6,285 bases of DNA from Deltaproteobacteria bacterium (GCA_019313025.1 JAFDCA010000560.1:1-6285), one strand, 5' to 3'. Positions 1 to 6,285 are shown, counted from the first letter of the stretch. The notes: generated by a model from the sequence alone, not told the origin. Translations and numbers: made by a program.

Positions 1-2339
1 ACAATAGGACGTTGATTAAAACACGTATTCTGATTGGAACGGATGAATTTTGAGAGGTTGTAAACCGTAACCGGTATATCAGAGGCCTTGTCGTCACCTT
101 TATCGTCATGCTTAATAACAATCCGTGAAGCATCCGCATATACAACGGTACCATCATGCTGTGCAACAACCGTAACCCCTGAATCTTTCGCCACCACCCC
201 TTCAATACCGGTACCCACTAAGGGGGCCTTGTTCACAATGAGAGGAACTGCCTGGCGCTGCATGTTCGATCCCATCAATGCCCTGTTTGCATCATCATTT
301 TCAAGAAACGGAATAAGAGATGCAGAAACACTCACGAGCTGGTTAGGAGAAATATCCATCAGTTCGATGTTCTTGGCCTTGATCATCATGAACTCTCCTG
401 CCACTCTTGACGTTACCAACGGATTAACATATTTCCTATGTTCGTCCAGCAGCGCGTTGGCTTGGGCAATGGGGTGTTCTTTTTCTTCAAAAGCGGTGAG
501 AAATTTGACATCTTGCAGCACAGTAGCATCTTTGACAACACTGTAGGGTGTTTCGATAAAACCATATTCATTAACTCGAGCATAAGTGCTAAGTGACACA
601 ATTAGACCAATATTAGGGCCTTCCGGCGTTTCTATGGGGCAAATTCGTCCGTAATGAGAAGGATGGACATCCCTGACCTCAAAACCGGCCCTCTCACGGG
701 TCAACCCGCCGGGACCCAGTGCACTTAAACGTCTTTTATGGGTCGTTTCTGATAGCGGATTTGTCTGATCCATGAATTGGCTGAGCTGACTTGTACCAAA
801 AAACTCTTTAACAACAGCGGAAACCGGTTTGGGATTGGCAAGGTCATGAGGCATCAATGCATCAACCTCTTGTAAACTCATCCGTTCCTTGATGGCACGT
901 TCCATTCTAACCAGTCCGATGCGATACTGATTTTCAAGAAGTTCCCCAACGGCACGAACTCTTCGATTTCCTAAATGATCGATATCATCAACCGCTCCTT
1001 GCGTGTCCTTGAGCTCTAAAAGCGTTTTCGTCGTTAGAAGGATATCTTCCTTTCGAAGTGTCTTTAGATCAATGGATGAGTCAATACCGAGACGAATGTT
1101 AATCTTCATACGACCCACACCGGATAGATCGTAATAGGAAGACTTGAAAAACATGTGGTCCACAAAATCCTGAGCCACTTCGGGTGTGGCAGGATTACCG
1201 GGTCTGAGTCTTCGGTATATCTCAATGAGTGCATCCTCTTTTGTTTCAACTTTGTCCAAAAGCAGTGTTTTGTGAATAGAGTCACTGGTGGTTACGCCAT
1301 CGATAAAAAGCAGTTCAAATACAGAGATACCGGCATCACGTAGAGTCTGGAATGCTTCTTCATCAAAGATCTGGTTGCATTTGACGATGGGCGCTTCTTT
1401 TTCAGGATCAACAATTGTTTTGGAAAAAATCTTGTTGAAAATATCTTCGACACTGACCGGTATCAAATTGACACCGGCCGATTTGAGACGTTTAATTGCC
1501 GCTTTAGTAAAAATGCGTCCTTTAGAAACAATTGTCTCGCCGGTTTCAGGATCTTTGACATCCCGGCTGGCACGTTGTCCTTTCAGCAAGTCTTCATCAA
1601 ATTCTTTAAAAATACGTTTACCGCGAATAACGAACCTTTCTGTCCTGTAAAAATAGGCCAGAATGTCTTCAGAAGTATATCCAAAAGATTTAAAAAGAAT
1701 GGTGATCGGAAGTTTACGACGCCTGTCAATTCGAATATTAACGATATCTTTATGGTCGATCTCCATATCGATCCATGAACCGCGTACAGGGATAATTCTG
1801 GAGGTATAGATTACTTTGCCGCTGGAATGTGTCTTACCTTTATCATGATCAAAAAACACTCCGGAAGATCTGTGAAGCTGGCTTACCACAACACGTTCAG
1901 TCCCGTTAATGATAAACGTACCATTATCGGTCATCAGAGGAATGGTACCAAAATAAATTTCCTGTTCTTTGATATCGCGAATGTTTGTAATGCCTGTCTC
2001 TTTATCAATGTCATATACAACCAATCTGACAGTGATACGAAGTGGTATCTCGTAGGTCATTCCTCTATGCATGCATTCCTGAACACTGTGTTTAACTTCA
2101 CCAAATCGATAAGACACAAATTCGAGGGAAGCAGTTCCGGTAAAATCCTTTATGGGAAACACAGACTTAAACACTGCTTGCAAGCCGATATCTCTTCTTT
2201 TTTCCGGAGGAACATCCTTTTGCAAAAACCGACTAAATGATTCTTGTTGCACCGCGATTAGATTGGGAATATCAACAATCTTTGGTATTTTCCCAAAGTT
2301 CTTTCTTACGCGTCTGTTTGCCAAAAGCCTTTCCGACAT
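1..2339 (-). CDS. rpoB: DNA-directed RNA polymerase subunit beta, N-terminal 779 codons (cut by window edge)
   Basis: This is the beta subunit of RNA polymerase, which forms one side of the active-centre cleft and binds rifampicin. I translated the frame by hand from the ATG at 2339 to the left edge. It stays open for 779 codons and runs off the window, so there is no frameshift but the 3' part is missing. Visible landmarks are the N-terminal [35 protein letters not shown] in the protrusion; RIDRRRKLP; the rifampicin region [13 protein letters not shown] to [13 protein letters not shown] at about residues 513-545; [15 protein letters not shown]; and [13 protein letters not shown] at the cut end. 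The rifampicin-site residues matching E. coli S512, D516, H526 and S531 are the sensitive type (here 520, 524, 534, 539). A GGAG at 2345-2348 lies 5 nt from the ATG. Another ATG at 2344 is out of frame and touches the GGAG, so 2339 is preferred. It follows rplL by 113 nt, the usual rplL-rpoB order. Confidence 0.98.
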   Translation of the reverse strand, partial: MSERLLANRRVRKNFGKIPKIVDIPNLIAVQQESFSRFLQKDVPPEKRRDIGLQAVFKSVFPIKDFTGTASLEFVSYRFGEVKHSVQECMHRGMTYEIPLRITVRLVVYDIDKETGITNIRDIKEQEIYFGTIPLMTDNGTFIINGTERVVVSQLHRSSGVFFDHDKGKTHSSGKVIYTSRIIPVRGSWIDMEIDHKDIVNIRIDRRRKLPITILFKSFGYTSEDILAYFYRTERFVIRGKRIFKEFDEDLLKGQRASRDVKDPETGETIVSKGRIFTKAAIKRLKSAGVNLIPVSVEDIFNKIFSKTIVDPEKEAPIVKCNQIFDEEAFQTLRDAGISVFELLFIDGVTTSDSIHKTLLLDKVETKEDALIEIYRRLRPGNPATPEVAQDFVDHMFFKSSYYDLSGVGRMKINIRLGIDSSIDLKTLRKEDILLTTKTLLELKDTQGAVDDIDHLGNRRVRAVGELLENQYRIGLVRMERAIKERMSLQEVDALMPHDLANPKPVSAVVKEFFGTSQLSQFMDQTNPLSETTHKRRLSALGPGGLTRERAGFEVRDVHPSHYGRICPIETPEGPNIGLIVSLSTYARVNEYGFIETPYSVVKDATVLQDVKFLTAFEEKEHPIAQANALLDEHRKYVNPLVTSRVAGEFMMIKAKNIELMDISPNQLVSVSASLIPFLENDDANRALMGSNMQRQAVPLIVNKAPLVGTGIEGVVAKDSGVTVVAQHDGTVVYADASRIVIKHDDKGDDKASDIPVTVYNLSKFIRSNQNTCFNQRPI

Positions 2340-2368
2340 GGCATCTCCAATATGTTAATTTGGTTAAA

Positions 2369-2436
2369 GGTCATGGGTTATAGGTTATGGGTTATAGGCA
2401 AAATTACCTATGACCCATGACCCATTACCGATTACC
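2369..2436. repeat. Imperfect 30-bp inverted repeat between rplL and rpoB, built of GGTTAT(G/A)GG-like units
   Basis: The left arm 2369-2398 and right arm 2407-2436 match as an inverted repeat at 24 of 30 positions, around an 8-nt AT-rich loop (2399-2406). Each arm is itself a degenerate tandem of short GGTTATRGG / GGTCATGGG units. In the rpoB-sense RNA one mismatch becomes a G-U pair, so a long hairpin is plausible. No run of U follows it on the rpoB side, so it is not a standard intrinsic terminator. By position it could be the counterpart of the E. coli rplL-rpoB attenuator/RNase III site, or a dispersed intergenic repeat that inserted here. The sequence alone does not decide between these. 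Confidence 0.7.
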
Positions 2437-2452
2437 TATTATCTTCTATTTA

Positions 2453-2836
2453 TTATTTTATTTCAACCTGAGCGCCAGCTTCCTCCAGCTGCGCCTTGAT
2501 CTTTTCGGCTTCGTCTTTAGAAACGCCTTCTTTGACAGGTTTGGGAACTTCATCGACTAACGTCTTGGCTTCTTTGAGCCCCAGACCGGTAATTGCTCTG
2601 ACCTCTTTGATAACCTGAATTTTTTTGTCACCAAATGTTGTCAGAATAACGTCAAATTCGGTTTTTTCCTCTGCTGCGGCACCTCCGCCATCAGCAGGGG
2701 CTAAAGCCGCAACAGCCATTGGTGCGGCTGCTGAGACACCAAATTTTTCTTCCATTTCTTTAACCAGTTCAGATAAATCAAGAACCGACATATTTGCTAT
2801 AAATTCAATAACATCTTCTTTCGTAATATCCGCCAT
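2453..2836 (-). CDS. rplL: 50S ribosomal protein L7/L12
   Basis: L7/L12 is the multi-copy stalk protein of the large subunit. Its dimers sit on L10 and recruit and stimulate the GTPase factors EF-Tu, EF-G and IF2. At 127 residues it has the usual length. The N-terminal dimerisation helices cover residues 1-33 ([20 protein letters not shown]...). An Ala/Gly-rich flexible hinge follows at about 34-57. The globular C-terminal domain at about 58-127 carries the conserved [17 protein letters not shown] and [14 protein letters not shown] segments, the factor-binding face. The ATG is preceded by GGAGG at 2846-2850, 9 nt away, so the start is secure. It lies 59 nt after rplJ and is presumably co-transcribed and controlled with it through the L10 leader. 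Sequence style resembles deltaproteobacterial L7/L12. Confidence 0.98.
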   Translation of the reverse strand: MADITKEDVIEFIANMSVLDLSELVKEMEEKFGVSAAAPMAVAALAPADGGGAAAEEKTEFDVILTTFGDKKIQVIKEVRAITGLGLKEAKTLVDEVPKPVKEGVSKDEAEKIKAQLEEAGAQVEIK

Positions 2837-2895
2837 TTTGTTTTTCCTCCAGTTAAACTTTTAACATTTTATGTCTTTCGAACTGTTTATTCTAA

Positions 2896-3429
2896 TCAGC
2901 CAGCTTCTTTTTGTTCCTTGATGGCCTGAAGTACATTTAAAAATTGTGCCGGAACGGCATTAAGGACTCGGACAAAGCCGGTAACAACACCGTTGGCTAC
3001 CGAAAGAAATTGTCCCAGAAGTTCCTCTCGGCCAGGAAGGGCAGATATCCTCTTGATTGCCCCCATATCAAGCACTCTGCCATCCATAACACCGGTTTTA
3101 ATTTCAAGTTGTTTATGCTCTTCAGAAAATTTTGTCAGCACTTTTGCCGGTGCAATCGGGTCATCATAACTTAAGGCAATAGCACTCGGACCTTTAAAAT
3201 AATCCTTAATCAATGCGATATCGGTCTCTTCAGAAGCTCTGATAAGAAGTGAGTTCTTTACCACCTTATATTCAATTTCTTCGGCTCCAAGCCTCCTTCG
3301 CAAGTCATTTATTGTTGTAACATCAAGACCTTTATAATCTGTTAAAATGACTACTTTTGACCTTAGAAATTTTTCATGTAGATCTTTTACGATCTCTTTC
3401 TTTTTTTCTATCCGCAAAAGTTCAAACAC
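2896..3429 (-). CDS. rplJ: 50S ribosomal protein L10
   Basis: L10 anchors the L7/L12 dimers to 23S rRNA at the base of the stalk, and in complex with L12 it represses its own mRNA. From the GTG at 3429 it is 177 residues, slightly longer than the E. coli protein (165). Family features are EIVKDLHEKF near the N-terminus, YKVVKNSLL (54-62), FKGPSAIA (78-85), LPGREELLG (131-139), and a C-terminal helix from about 145 that should carry the L12-binding sites. The start is ambiguous. GTG at 3429 has AAGGA (3435-3439) 5 nt upstream, but a stronger GGAGG (3429-3433) overlaps that GTG and lies 11 nt before an in-frame TTG at 3417. Starting at TTG would give 173 residues beginning MRIEKKKEIV, closer to the common family N-terminus. 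Both options need a non-ATG start. Confidence 0.97.
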   Translation of the reverse strand: MFELLRIEKKKEIVKDLHEKFLRSKVVILTDYKGLDVTTINDLRRRLGAEEIEYKVVKNSLLIRASEETDIALIKDYFKGPSAIALSYDDPIAPAKVLTKFSEEHKQLEIKTGVMDGRVLDMGAIKRISALPGREELLGQFLSVANGVVTGFVRVLNAVPAQFLNVLQAIKEQKEAG

Positions 3430-3446
3430 CTCCTTCCTTAATCTGT

Positions 3447-3489
3447 AAAAAAACCGGAGGAATCACTTATTAAAATAAAATGTCTCGGT
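3447..3489 (-). terminator. Possible weak attenuator just before rplJ
   Basis: In the rplJ-sense RNA a run of seven U (3453-3447) follows CCUCCGG (3460-3454). The segment ACCGAG at 3489-3484, part of the L10-leader core, can pair with CUCCGGU across a 24-nt loop, giving six pairs with one bulged C. This pairing would compete with the GUAGG/CCUAC stem of the L10-binding fold, which suggests a switch. The stem is short and bulged and the loop is long, so termination here is only a suggestion. Confidence 0.25.
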
Positions 3490-3614
3490 AGGCCGGCATT
3501 GCCAATTAAACACAAACAAGTGCACCTACGGTCTTTGACAGAAATATTAGTATTAATTTAACCTGTTAAGAATATGACACCATCAATACAGGAACGCCAA
3601 GATCTTAAAACAGG
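3481..3614 (-). ncRNA. L10 leader (autogenous control element for rplJ-rplL)
   Basis: The RNA between 3540 and 3481 carries the hallmark pieces of the bacterial L10 leader: UGUCAAAGACCGUAGG at the 5' side and GGCCUACCGAGACA at the 3' side. They pair as UGUC/GACA and GUAGG/CCUAC, with unpaired purine-rich segments between, as in the kink-turn site recognised by L10-(L12)n. Upstream, CCUGUU+AAGA (3614-3603) pairs with UCUU+AACAGG (3571-3562) to form a second hairpin that probably belongs to the same leader. The element ends about 50 nt before the rplJ start, the expected place. When L10-L12 exceeds free rRNA sites it binds here and lowers rplJ-rplL expression; that role is known for the family and inferred for this sequence. 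The core is well supported, but the exact 5' boundary is my estimate. Confidence 0.82.
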
Positions 3615-3769
3615 CTTTTCTCCACCTCGAAACAGAATTTACAATCAAAATCAGACAAATTCAGAAAGTTTAAGAATTTCTTAAATATAAAATTACGCAA
3701 AAATCCTCTCGGTTTGGTTGTGTTAGGGATGGAAGAATCAAGACTTTTAGGTTCATCAAAGCAACGATA
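3541..3769 (-). other. Non-coding stretch between rplA and the L10 leader core
   Basis: Together with the leader this makes a 340-nt gap between rplA and rplJ with no plausible gene on either strand. It is AT-rich and contains a perfect 8-1-8 inverted repeat at 3669-3685 (TTTAAGAA / TTCTTAAA) and the CCTGTT/AACAGG hairpin described with the leader. AT-rich hexamers resembling -10 boxes occur, for example TAATAT on the minus strand near 3545-3550, but I found no convincing -35 partner at 16-18 bp. A separate rplJ promoter is therefore possible but not supported. No terminator with a strong stem and U-run follows rplA. Confidence 0.5.
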
Positions 3770-4474
3770 TTATTTGATCAAGTCCTTGACACTGGCCGCA
3801 TCAATCTTAATTCCGGGCCCCATGGTAGTAGAGACGGCGATACCTTTCAGATAGGTTCCTTTACTGGAAGGCGGTTTGAGTCGAAGGATCGTTTCTAAAA
3901 AAACAGACGCATTCTGCACGATCTTCTCTACGCCAAAAGAAACTTTACCCATTGGAACGTGGACAATGCCGGCTTTTTCAACCTTGAAATCAATTTTACC
4001 TGCTTTGATTTCCTTGACCGCTCTGGCCAAATCAAAGGTTACCGTTCCGACTTTTGCATTGGGCATGAGTCCTCTGGGGCCGAGAAGCTTTCCTATTTTT
4101 CCCACAGTCCCCATCATGTCAGGTGTCGCAACAGCTTTGTCAAAACCGAACCATCCTTCTTTAATTTTTTCTATTAAATCATCGTTCCCGACAAAATCCG
4201 CACCTGCATCTAAGGCTTCTTGCTCTTTTTCTCCTTTAGCAAATACGAGGACTTTAACTTCCTTGCCAAGGCCATTGGGCAAAACGACAGTACCGCGAAC
4301 CATCTGATCGGCATGCCTTGGATCGACGCCAAGTCGGACGGCAACATCGACTGTTTCATCAAATCTAGCATACGATGAGTTGATCGCTATTTTAACGGCT
4401 TCGCTGAAACTGTGTTTTGCTTTTGTGTCTGTCTTTTTGCGTGATTCTAAATATTTTTTACCCCGCTTCGGCAT
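3770..4474 (-). CDS. rplA: 50S ribosomal protein L1
   Basis: L1 forms the mobile L1 stalk of the large subunit, which helps move deacylated tRNA out of the E site. It also represses its own operon by binding the rplK leader mRNA. The 234 residues equal the E. coli length. The N-terminus [14 protein letters not shown] is followed by the two-domain fold. The family signature lies at about 119-141 ([20 protein letters not shown] then NAK), and the conserved C-terminal [19 protein letters not shown] lies at 207-225. The ATG at 4474 has AAGGAG ahead of it, with the GGAG at 4488-4491 about 13 nt away; this is long, but no other in-frame start fits. It begins 21 nt after the rplK stop, and its ribosome-binding site sits directly behind that stop, consistent with translational coupling. 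Confidence 0.98.
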   Translation of the reverse strand: MPKRGKKYLESRKKTDTKAKHSFSEAVKIAINSSYARFDETVDVAVRLGVDPRHADQMVRGTVVLPNGLGKEVKVLVFAKGEKEQEALDAGADFVGNDDLIEKIKEGWFGFDKAVATPDMMGTVGKIGKLLGPRGLMPNAKVGTVTFDLARAVKEIKAGKIDFKVEKAGIVHVPMGKVSFGVEKIVQNASVFLETILRLKPPSSKGTYLKGIAVSTTMGPGIKIDAASVKDLIK

Positions 4475-4495
4475 GATTTTATGTTCACTCCTTTT

Positions 4496-4918
4496 TTAAA
4501 CAACTTCAATCCCCATACTTTTAGCAGTGCCGGCAATAATATTACAGGCGGCTTCCAAATCATTTGCGTTTAAATCAACCATTTTCTGTTTGGCAATCTC
4601 TTCTAGCTGTTGCCGTGTCACCTTACCGATCTTTTCGCGCTTTGGATCACTGGCACCTTTTGCTATTTTTGCCGCTTTCTTTAAAAGAACAGCTGCAGGT
4701 GGTGTTTTGGTTATAAAAGTAAACGACCTGTCCTGATAGACCGTAATTACAACAGGTGTAATAATGCCTTCATCATTGGCAGTTCTAGAATTGAAAGCCT
4801 TACAGAAATCCATAATATTCACGCCATGCTGCCCCAGTGCGGGACCAATGGGTGGTGAGGGATTCGCCTGCCCTGCTGCAACCTGCAGTTTTATCTGTGC
4901 CATAACCTTTTTTGCCAT
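4496..4918 (-). CDS. rplK: 50S ribosomal protein L11
   Basis: L11 sits with L10 at the base of the stalk on the GTPase-associated centre of 23S rRNA. In most bacteria it is needed for stringent-response activation of RelA and is part of the thiostrepton-binding site. At 140 residues it is nearly the E. coli length. The N-terminal domain carries the proline-rich linker [20 protein letters not shown] (19-38). The C-terminal RNA-binding domain begins around [16 protein letters not shown] (73-88), and the end [14 protein letters not shown] matches the family signature. The start [20 protein letters not shown] aligns with the usual N-terminus, so the internal Met at residue 6 is unlikely to be the start. 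AGGAG at 4931-4935 lies 12 nt upstream. A hairpin precedes the gene by about 30 nt. Confidence 0.98.
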   Translation of the reverse strand: MAKKVMAQIKLQVAAGQANPSPPIGPALGQHGVNIMDFCKAFNSRTANDEGIITPVVITVYQDRSFTFITKTPPAAVLLKKAAKIAKGASDPKREKIGKVTRQQLEEIAKQKMVDLNANDLEAACNIIAGTAKSMGIEVV

Positions 4919-4950
4919 TTTTTCTTGTTGCTCCTGTCTTTCTGTTTGCC

Positions 4951-4982
4951 CCCGTGATATTTCAAAAGCATCATTTCACGGG
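4951..4982 (-). promoter_or_regulatory. Hairpin in the rplK leader, candidate L1-binding site
   Basis: In the 157-nt gap between nusG and rplK, CCCGTGA and TCACGGG form a perfect 7-bp GC-rich stem around an 18-nt loop containing AATGATGC. It ends about 32 nt before the rplK start. No U-run follows, so it is not an intrinsic terminator. In E. coli and other bacteria L1 represses the rplK-rplA message by binding a structure mimicking its 23S rRNA site just before rplK. Position makes this hairpin a candidate for that role, but I did not confirm the detailed L1 motif. The rest of the gap shows no gene and no convincing promoter. Confidence 0.4.
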
Positions 4983-5075
4983 CGTTATGTGTCTGCAAAG
5001 CTTTTATTTAGCCACAACTCGATGATATATTATTCGTTTTCGATCCAATATCTTATGAATGGTCCTCCATATGAA

Positions 5076-5606
5076 TCATAACTTTGTAACTTGTACAAAT
5101 TCCAACTCCACAGGCGTTGAACGACCGAAGATACTAACAAGAACTCTTATTTTACCCTTGTCAGGATTAACCTCATCTACGACGCCGTTAAAATTTTTAA
5201 AAGGCCCGTCAATTACACGAATTTCGTCTCCGGTCTCAAAAAAATATTTTGGCTGTGGTTTTAGTTTTCCTGCCTCCATTCGATTTAATATTTTTTGGGC
5301 CTCATCGTCTGATATGGGGGTCGGTTTCTCTCGACCACCTAAAAATCCAGTGACCTTGGCAGTATTTGTTACAATATGCCATGTTTCATCATCAAGCTCC
5401 ATTCTAACCAATATGTATCCCGGATAGAATTTGCGAGATGATGTTTTTCGTTTTCCTTTAACAAGTTCAACGATTTCCTCGGTAGGAACAATCACTTCAC
5501 CGAATTTCTCGGGCTGAGGAGAAGAAGATATTCGCTCTTCCAGGGCTACTTTGACCTTGTTTTCAAACCCCGAATAAACATGGACTATATACCATTTTAG
5601 CGCCAC
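5076..5606 (-). CDS. nusG: Transcription termination/antitermination factor NusG
   Basis: NusG binds the clamp of elongating RNA polymerase through its NGN domain, suppresses pausing, and links polymerase to Rho or to ribosomal S10 through its KOW domain. At 176 residues it is near the E. coli length (181). The NGN domain covers about 4-110: KWYIVHVYSGFENKVKVALE at 4-23, SSRKFYPGYILVRMEL at 56-71, and VTGFLGG at 85-91. The KOW domain covers about 122-176 (GDEIRVIDGPFKNFNGVVDE at 126-145 and VSIFGRSTPVELEF at 157-170). No insertion as in some NusG paralogues is seen, so this is the housekeeping copy. The start is a GTG at 5606, supported by the WYIVH register and by a purine-rich GGGAGAGGAGAAA immediately upstream. 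It lies 17 nt after secE, the standard pairing. Confidence 0.97.
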   Translation of the reverse strand: MALKWYIVHVYSGFENKVKVALEERISSSPQPEKFGEVIVPTEEIVELVKGKRKTSSRKFYPGYILVRMELDDETWHIVTNTAKVTGFLGGREKPTPISDDEAQKILNRMEAGKLKPQPKYFFETGDEIRVIDGPFKNFNGVVDEVNPDKGKIRVLVSIFGRSTPVELEFVQVTKL

Positions 5607-5623
5607 TTTCTCCTCTCCCTATA

Positions 5624-6022
5624 TTATTTTAAAACCACACGAACTAGGCTTGACAAACCGATATCGATCATCCCTAAAAAAACAGATATTATCATTACCA
5701 GAATAAGCACAACCACCGTAGAACCAATAGTCTGCTTACGCGATGGCCATACCACTTTTTTTAACTCTACCTTGACTTCTCTTAAAAACTGAAGCCCCTT
5801 ATTTAGGGTCCCTTTGAACTTCCCCGGGTCAGCGTTTGTTTTCGTCAGAGATTTTTGTCTTGATGAATAGGCTTTTGCTTTTATACTTTTAACAGAACCC
5901 GTTGACAATTCACTCTTTTTCGAAACAGCATCATTTTTTTGTCCTTGAGATGCCATACTTTCGGTACTCTGCTGTTTCGTTTTTTTTAGTCTTTGTTTTT
6001 TCTTTTTTTGTATACGTGCCAT
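5624..6022 (-). CDS. secE: Preprotein translocase subunit SecE, with long basic N-terminal extension
   Basis: SecE is the essential inner-membrane subunit that clamps the two halves of the SecY channel. The C-terminal 55 residues are the recognisable part: the amphipathic cytoplasmic helix FLREVKVELKKVVWPSRKQT (79-98, with the conserved WPSR at 92-95), then a single membrane segment at about 101-123 (STVVVLILVMIISVFLGMID...). The first ~75 residues are hydrophilic, rich in Lys, Ser and Gln, and look disordered; no extra membrane helices are present, unlike the three-helix E. coli SecE. Many single-helix SecE proteins are only about 60-70 residues, so 132 is long. The ATG at 6022 has no clear ribosome-binding site (the nearest GGAA is over 20 nt away). 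An in-frame ATG at residue 23 is an alternative start but also has only a weak site. A stop lies 5 codons upstream of 6022. nusG follows directly. Confidence 0.93.
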   Translation of the reverse strand: MARIQKKKKQRLKKTKQQSTESMASQGQKNDAVSKKSELSTGSVKSIKAKAYSSRQKSLTKTNADPGKFKGTLNKGLQFLREVKVELKKVVWPSRKQTIGSTVVVLILVMIISVFLGMIDIGLSSLVRVVLK

Positions 6023-6215
6023 TATTTTTACAGTTTAATATTTCCAATAGAGCGAGGAGCGTTATCCTTACGGAATCATCAAGTTTAAACTTTTAAAAAA
6101 AATTTTGACGTGTTGTCTTTTTTAAAATGTGCTCTGCACTTTCTTTTTTTGGCAGGCCACATACTACATTATGTGTAACCTTACGTGCCCCCCTAGGCCG
6201 TGGCATGTGGTGAAT

Positions 6216-6233
6216 CTGTACTGTATTGTACAG
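6216..6233. repeat. Perfect 6-6-6 inverted repeat CTGTAC-N6-GTACAG, operator-like
   Basis: CTGTAC (6216-6221) and GTACAG (6228-6233) are exact inverted copies separated by 6 nt. The repeat covers the candidate -10 box of the minus-strand promoter listed next, the position of a repressor operator. It resembles an SOS box at first glance, but the CTG-CAG spacing is 12 rather than 10, so it does not fit the E. coli LexA site. The binding protein, if any, is unknown. Confidence 0.4.
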
Positions 6234-6252
6234 GGTCATTACACACGTGCAA
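6225..6252 (-). promoter_or_regulatory. Weak sigma70-like promoter candidate for secE operon
   Basis: On the minus strand TTGCAC (6252-6247) is separated by 16 nt from TACAAT (6230-6225). The -10 matches the consensus at 5 of 6 positions and the -35 at only 3 of 6. It would give a leader of about 200 nt before secE. It is the best pair I found upstream of secE, with TTTAAA-N17-GATAAC closer to the gene (-10 around 6061-6066) as a weaker alternative. Confidence 0.3.
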
Positions 6253-6285
6253 TGCAGGAGTGGAGAAGGCGCGGTGAGAGTGAGG

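Larger units (their letters stand above)
6023..6285 (-). other. Upstream region of the secE operon; no gene recognised
   Basis: These 263 nt contain no tRNA-Trp, rpmG or tuf sequence, which often precede secE. Near secE the DNA is very AT-rich and includes a 12-bp perfect palindrome AAGTTTAAACTT (6081-6092) followed by an A8 tract (6095-6102). The last 105 bases are richer in G+C (about 55% by hand count). Both strands there contain frames open to the window edge (plus from about 6126; minus from the edge to about 6098), but neither gives a protein I recognise, and chance openness is likely over so short a stretch. A weak promoter-like pair and an inverted repeat are listed separately. Confidence 0.5.

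Noticed and set aside
88..546. 152-codon open frame on the plus strand
   Set aside because: It lies opposite rpoB, which is open and strongly conserved throughout. The plus-strand protein is Ser/Thr-rich nonsense with no family resemblance. The same applies to the plus frames at 1288-1650, 1827-2240 and 3876-4307.
1..2339. Possible frameshift in rpoB, because stops appear near the left edge in one minus frame
   Set aside because: Careful recounting puts the ATG at 2339-2337. The same frame reads through to [13 protein letters not shown] at the edge without a stop. The stops belong to another frame.
2369..2436. CRISPR-like array
   Set aside because: The repeated units are about 9 nt, degenerate and without spacers of even length; they form one inverted repeat instead.
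6126..6145. Intrinsic terminator GTGC-AGA-GCAC followed by ATTTT on the minus strand
   Set aside because: The stem is only 4 bp and the U-run is short and interrupted, too weak to call.
6216..6233. LexA (SOS) box
   Set aside because: CTG and CAG are separated by 12 nt, not the 10 nt of the E. coli site, and the secE operon is not an expected SOS target.
6126..6285. Plus-strand open frame running off the right edge
   Set aside because: It is about 53 codons, with no ribosome-binding site at the ATG at 6171 and no recognisable motif. An overlapping minus-strand frame is equally open, so coding cannot be told from chance. I briefly considered a REP-associated transposase start, but the match was too loose.
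6023..6285. tRNA-Trp gene upstream of secE
   Set aside because: No CCA anticodon loop, T-loop (GTTCRANNC) or cloverleaf pairing was found on either strand.

Overview
This window is an ordinary, very conserved piece of a bacterial chromosome. It holds the secE-nusG-rplK-rplA-rplJ-rplL-rpoB cluster, all on the minus strand, so transcription runs from right (about 6285) to left (1). Six genes are complete. rpoB is cut by the left edge after 779 codons, a little over half of a proteobacterial beta subunit. I see no supportable gene on the plus strand, and no tRNA, rRNA, insertion sequence or CRISPR array.

The protein sequences look like Proteobacteria in the wide sense. The rplL and rplA wording and the moderately AT-rich DNA suggest a deltaproteobacterial (Desulfobacterota-type) organism. 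That placement is an impression from sequence style and has not been tested by phylogeny.

Layout in transcription order: (1) 6023-6285, an upstream region with a weak promoter-like pair and an inverted repeat over its -10 box; the tRNA-Trp and rpmG genes often found here are absent. (2) secE (5624-6022), with a long basic N-terminal extension, and nusG (5076-5606), 17 nt apart. (3) A 157-nt gap holding a 7-bp hairpin just before rplK. (4) rplK (4496-4918) and rplA (3770-4474), 21 nt apart. (5) A 340-nt gap whose 3' half matches the L10 leader, the RNA structure by which L10/L12 control their own synthesis. (6) rplJ (2896-3429) and rplL (2453-2836). (7) A 113-nt gap with a 30-bp imperfect inverted repeat made of GGTTATNGG-like units. 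(8) rpoB (1-2339).

Together the genes supply the SecE translocon subunit, the elongation factor NusG, the L1 and L11/L10/L12 stalks of the 50S subunit, and the core RNA polymerase beta subunit. The gaps are where control is expected: L1 feedback before rplK, L10 feedback before rplJ, and attenuation or processing before rpoB. No undescribed system is evident. The points worth a second look are the non-coding structures, the SecE extension, and the change in base composition at the right end.
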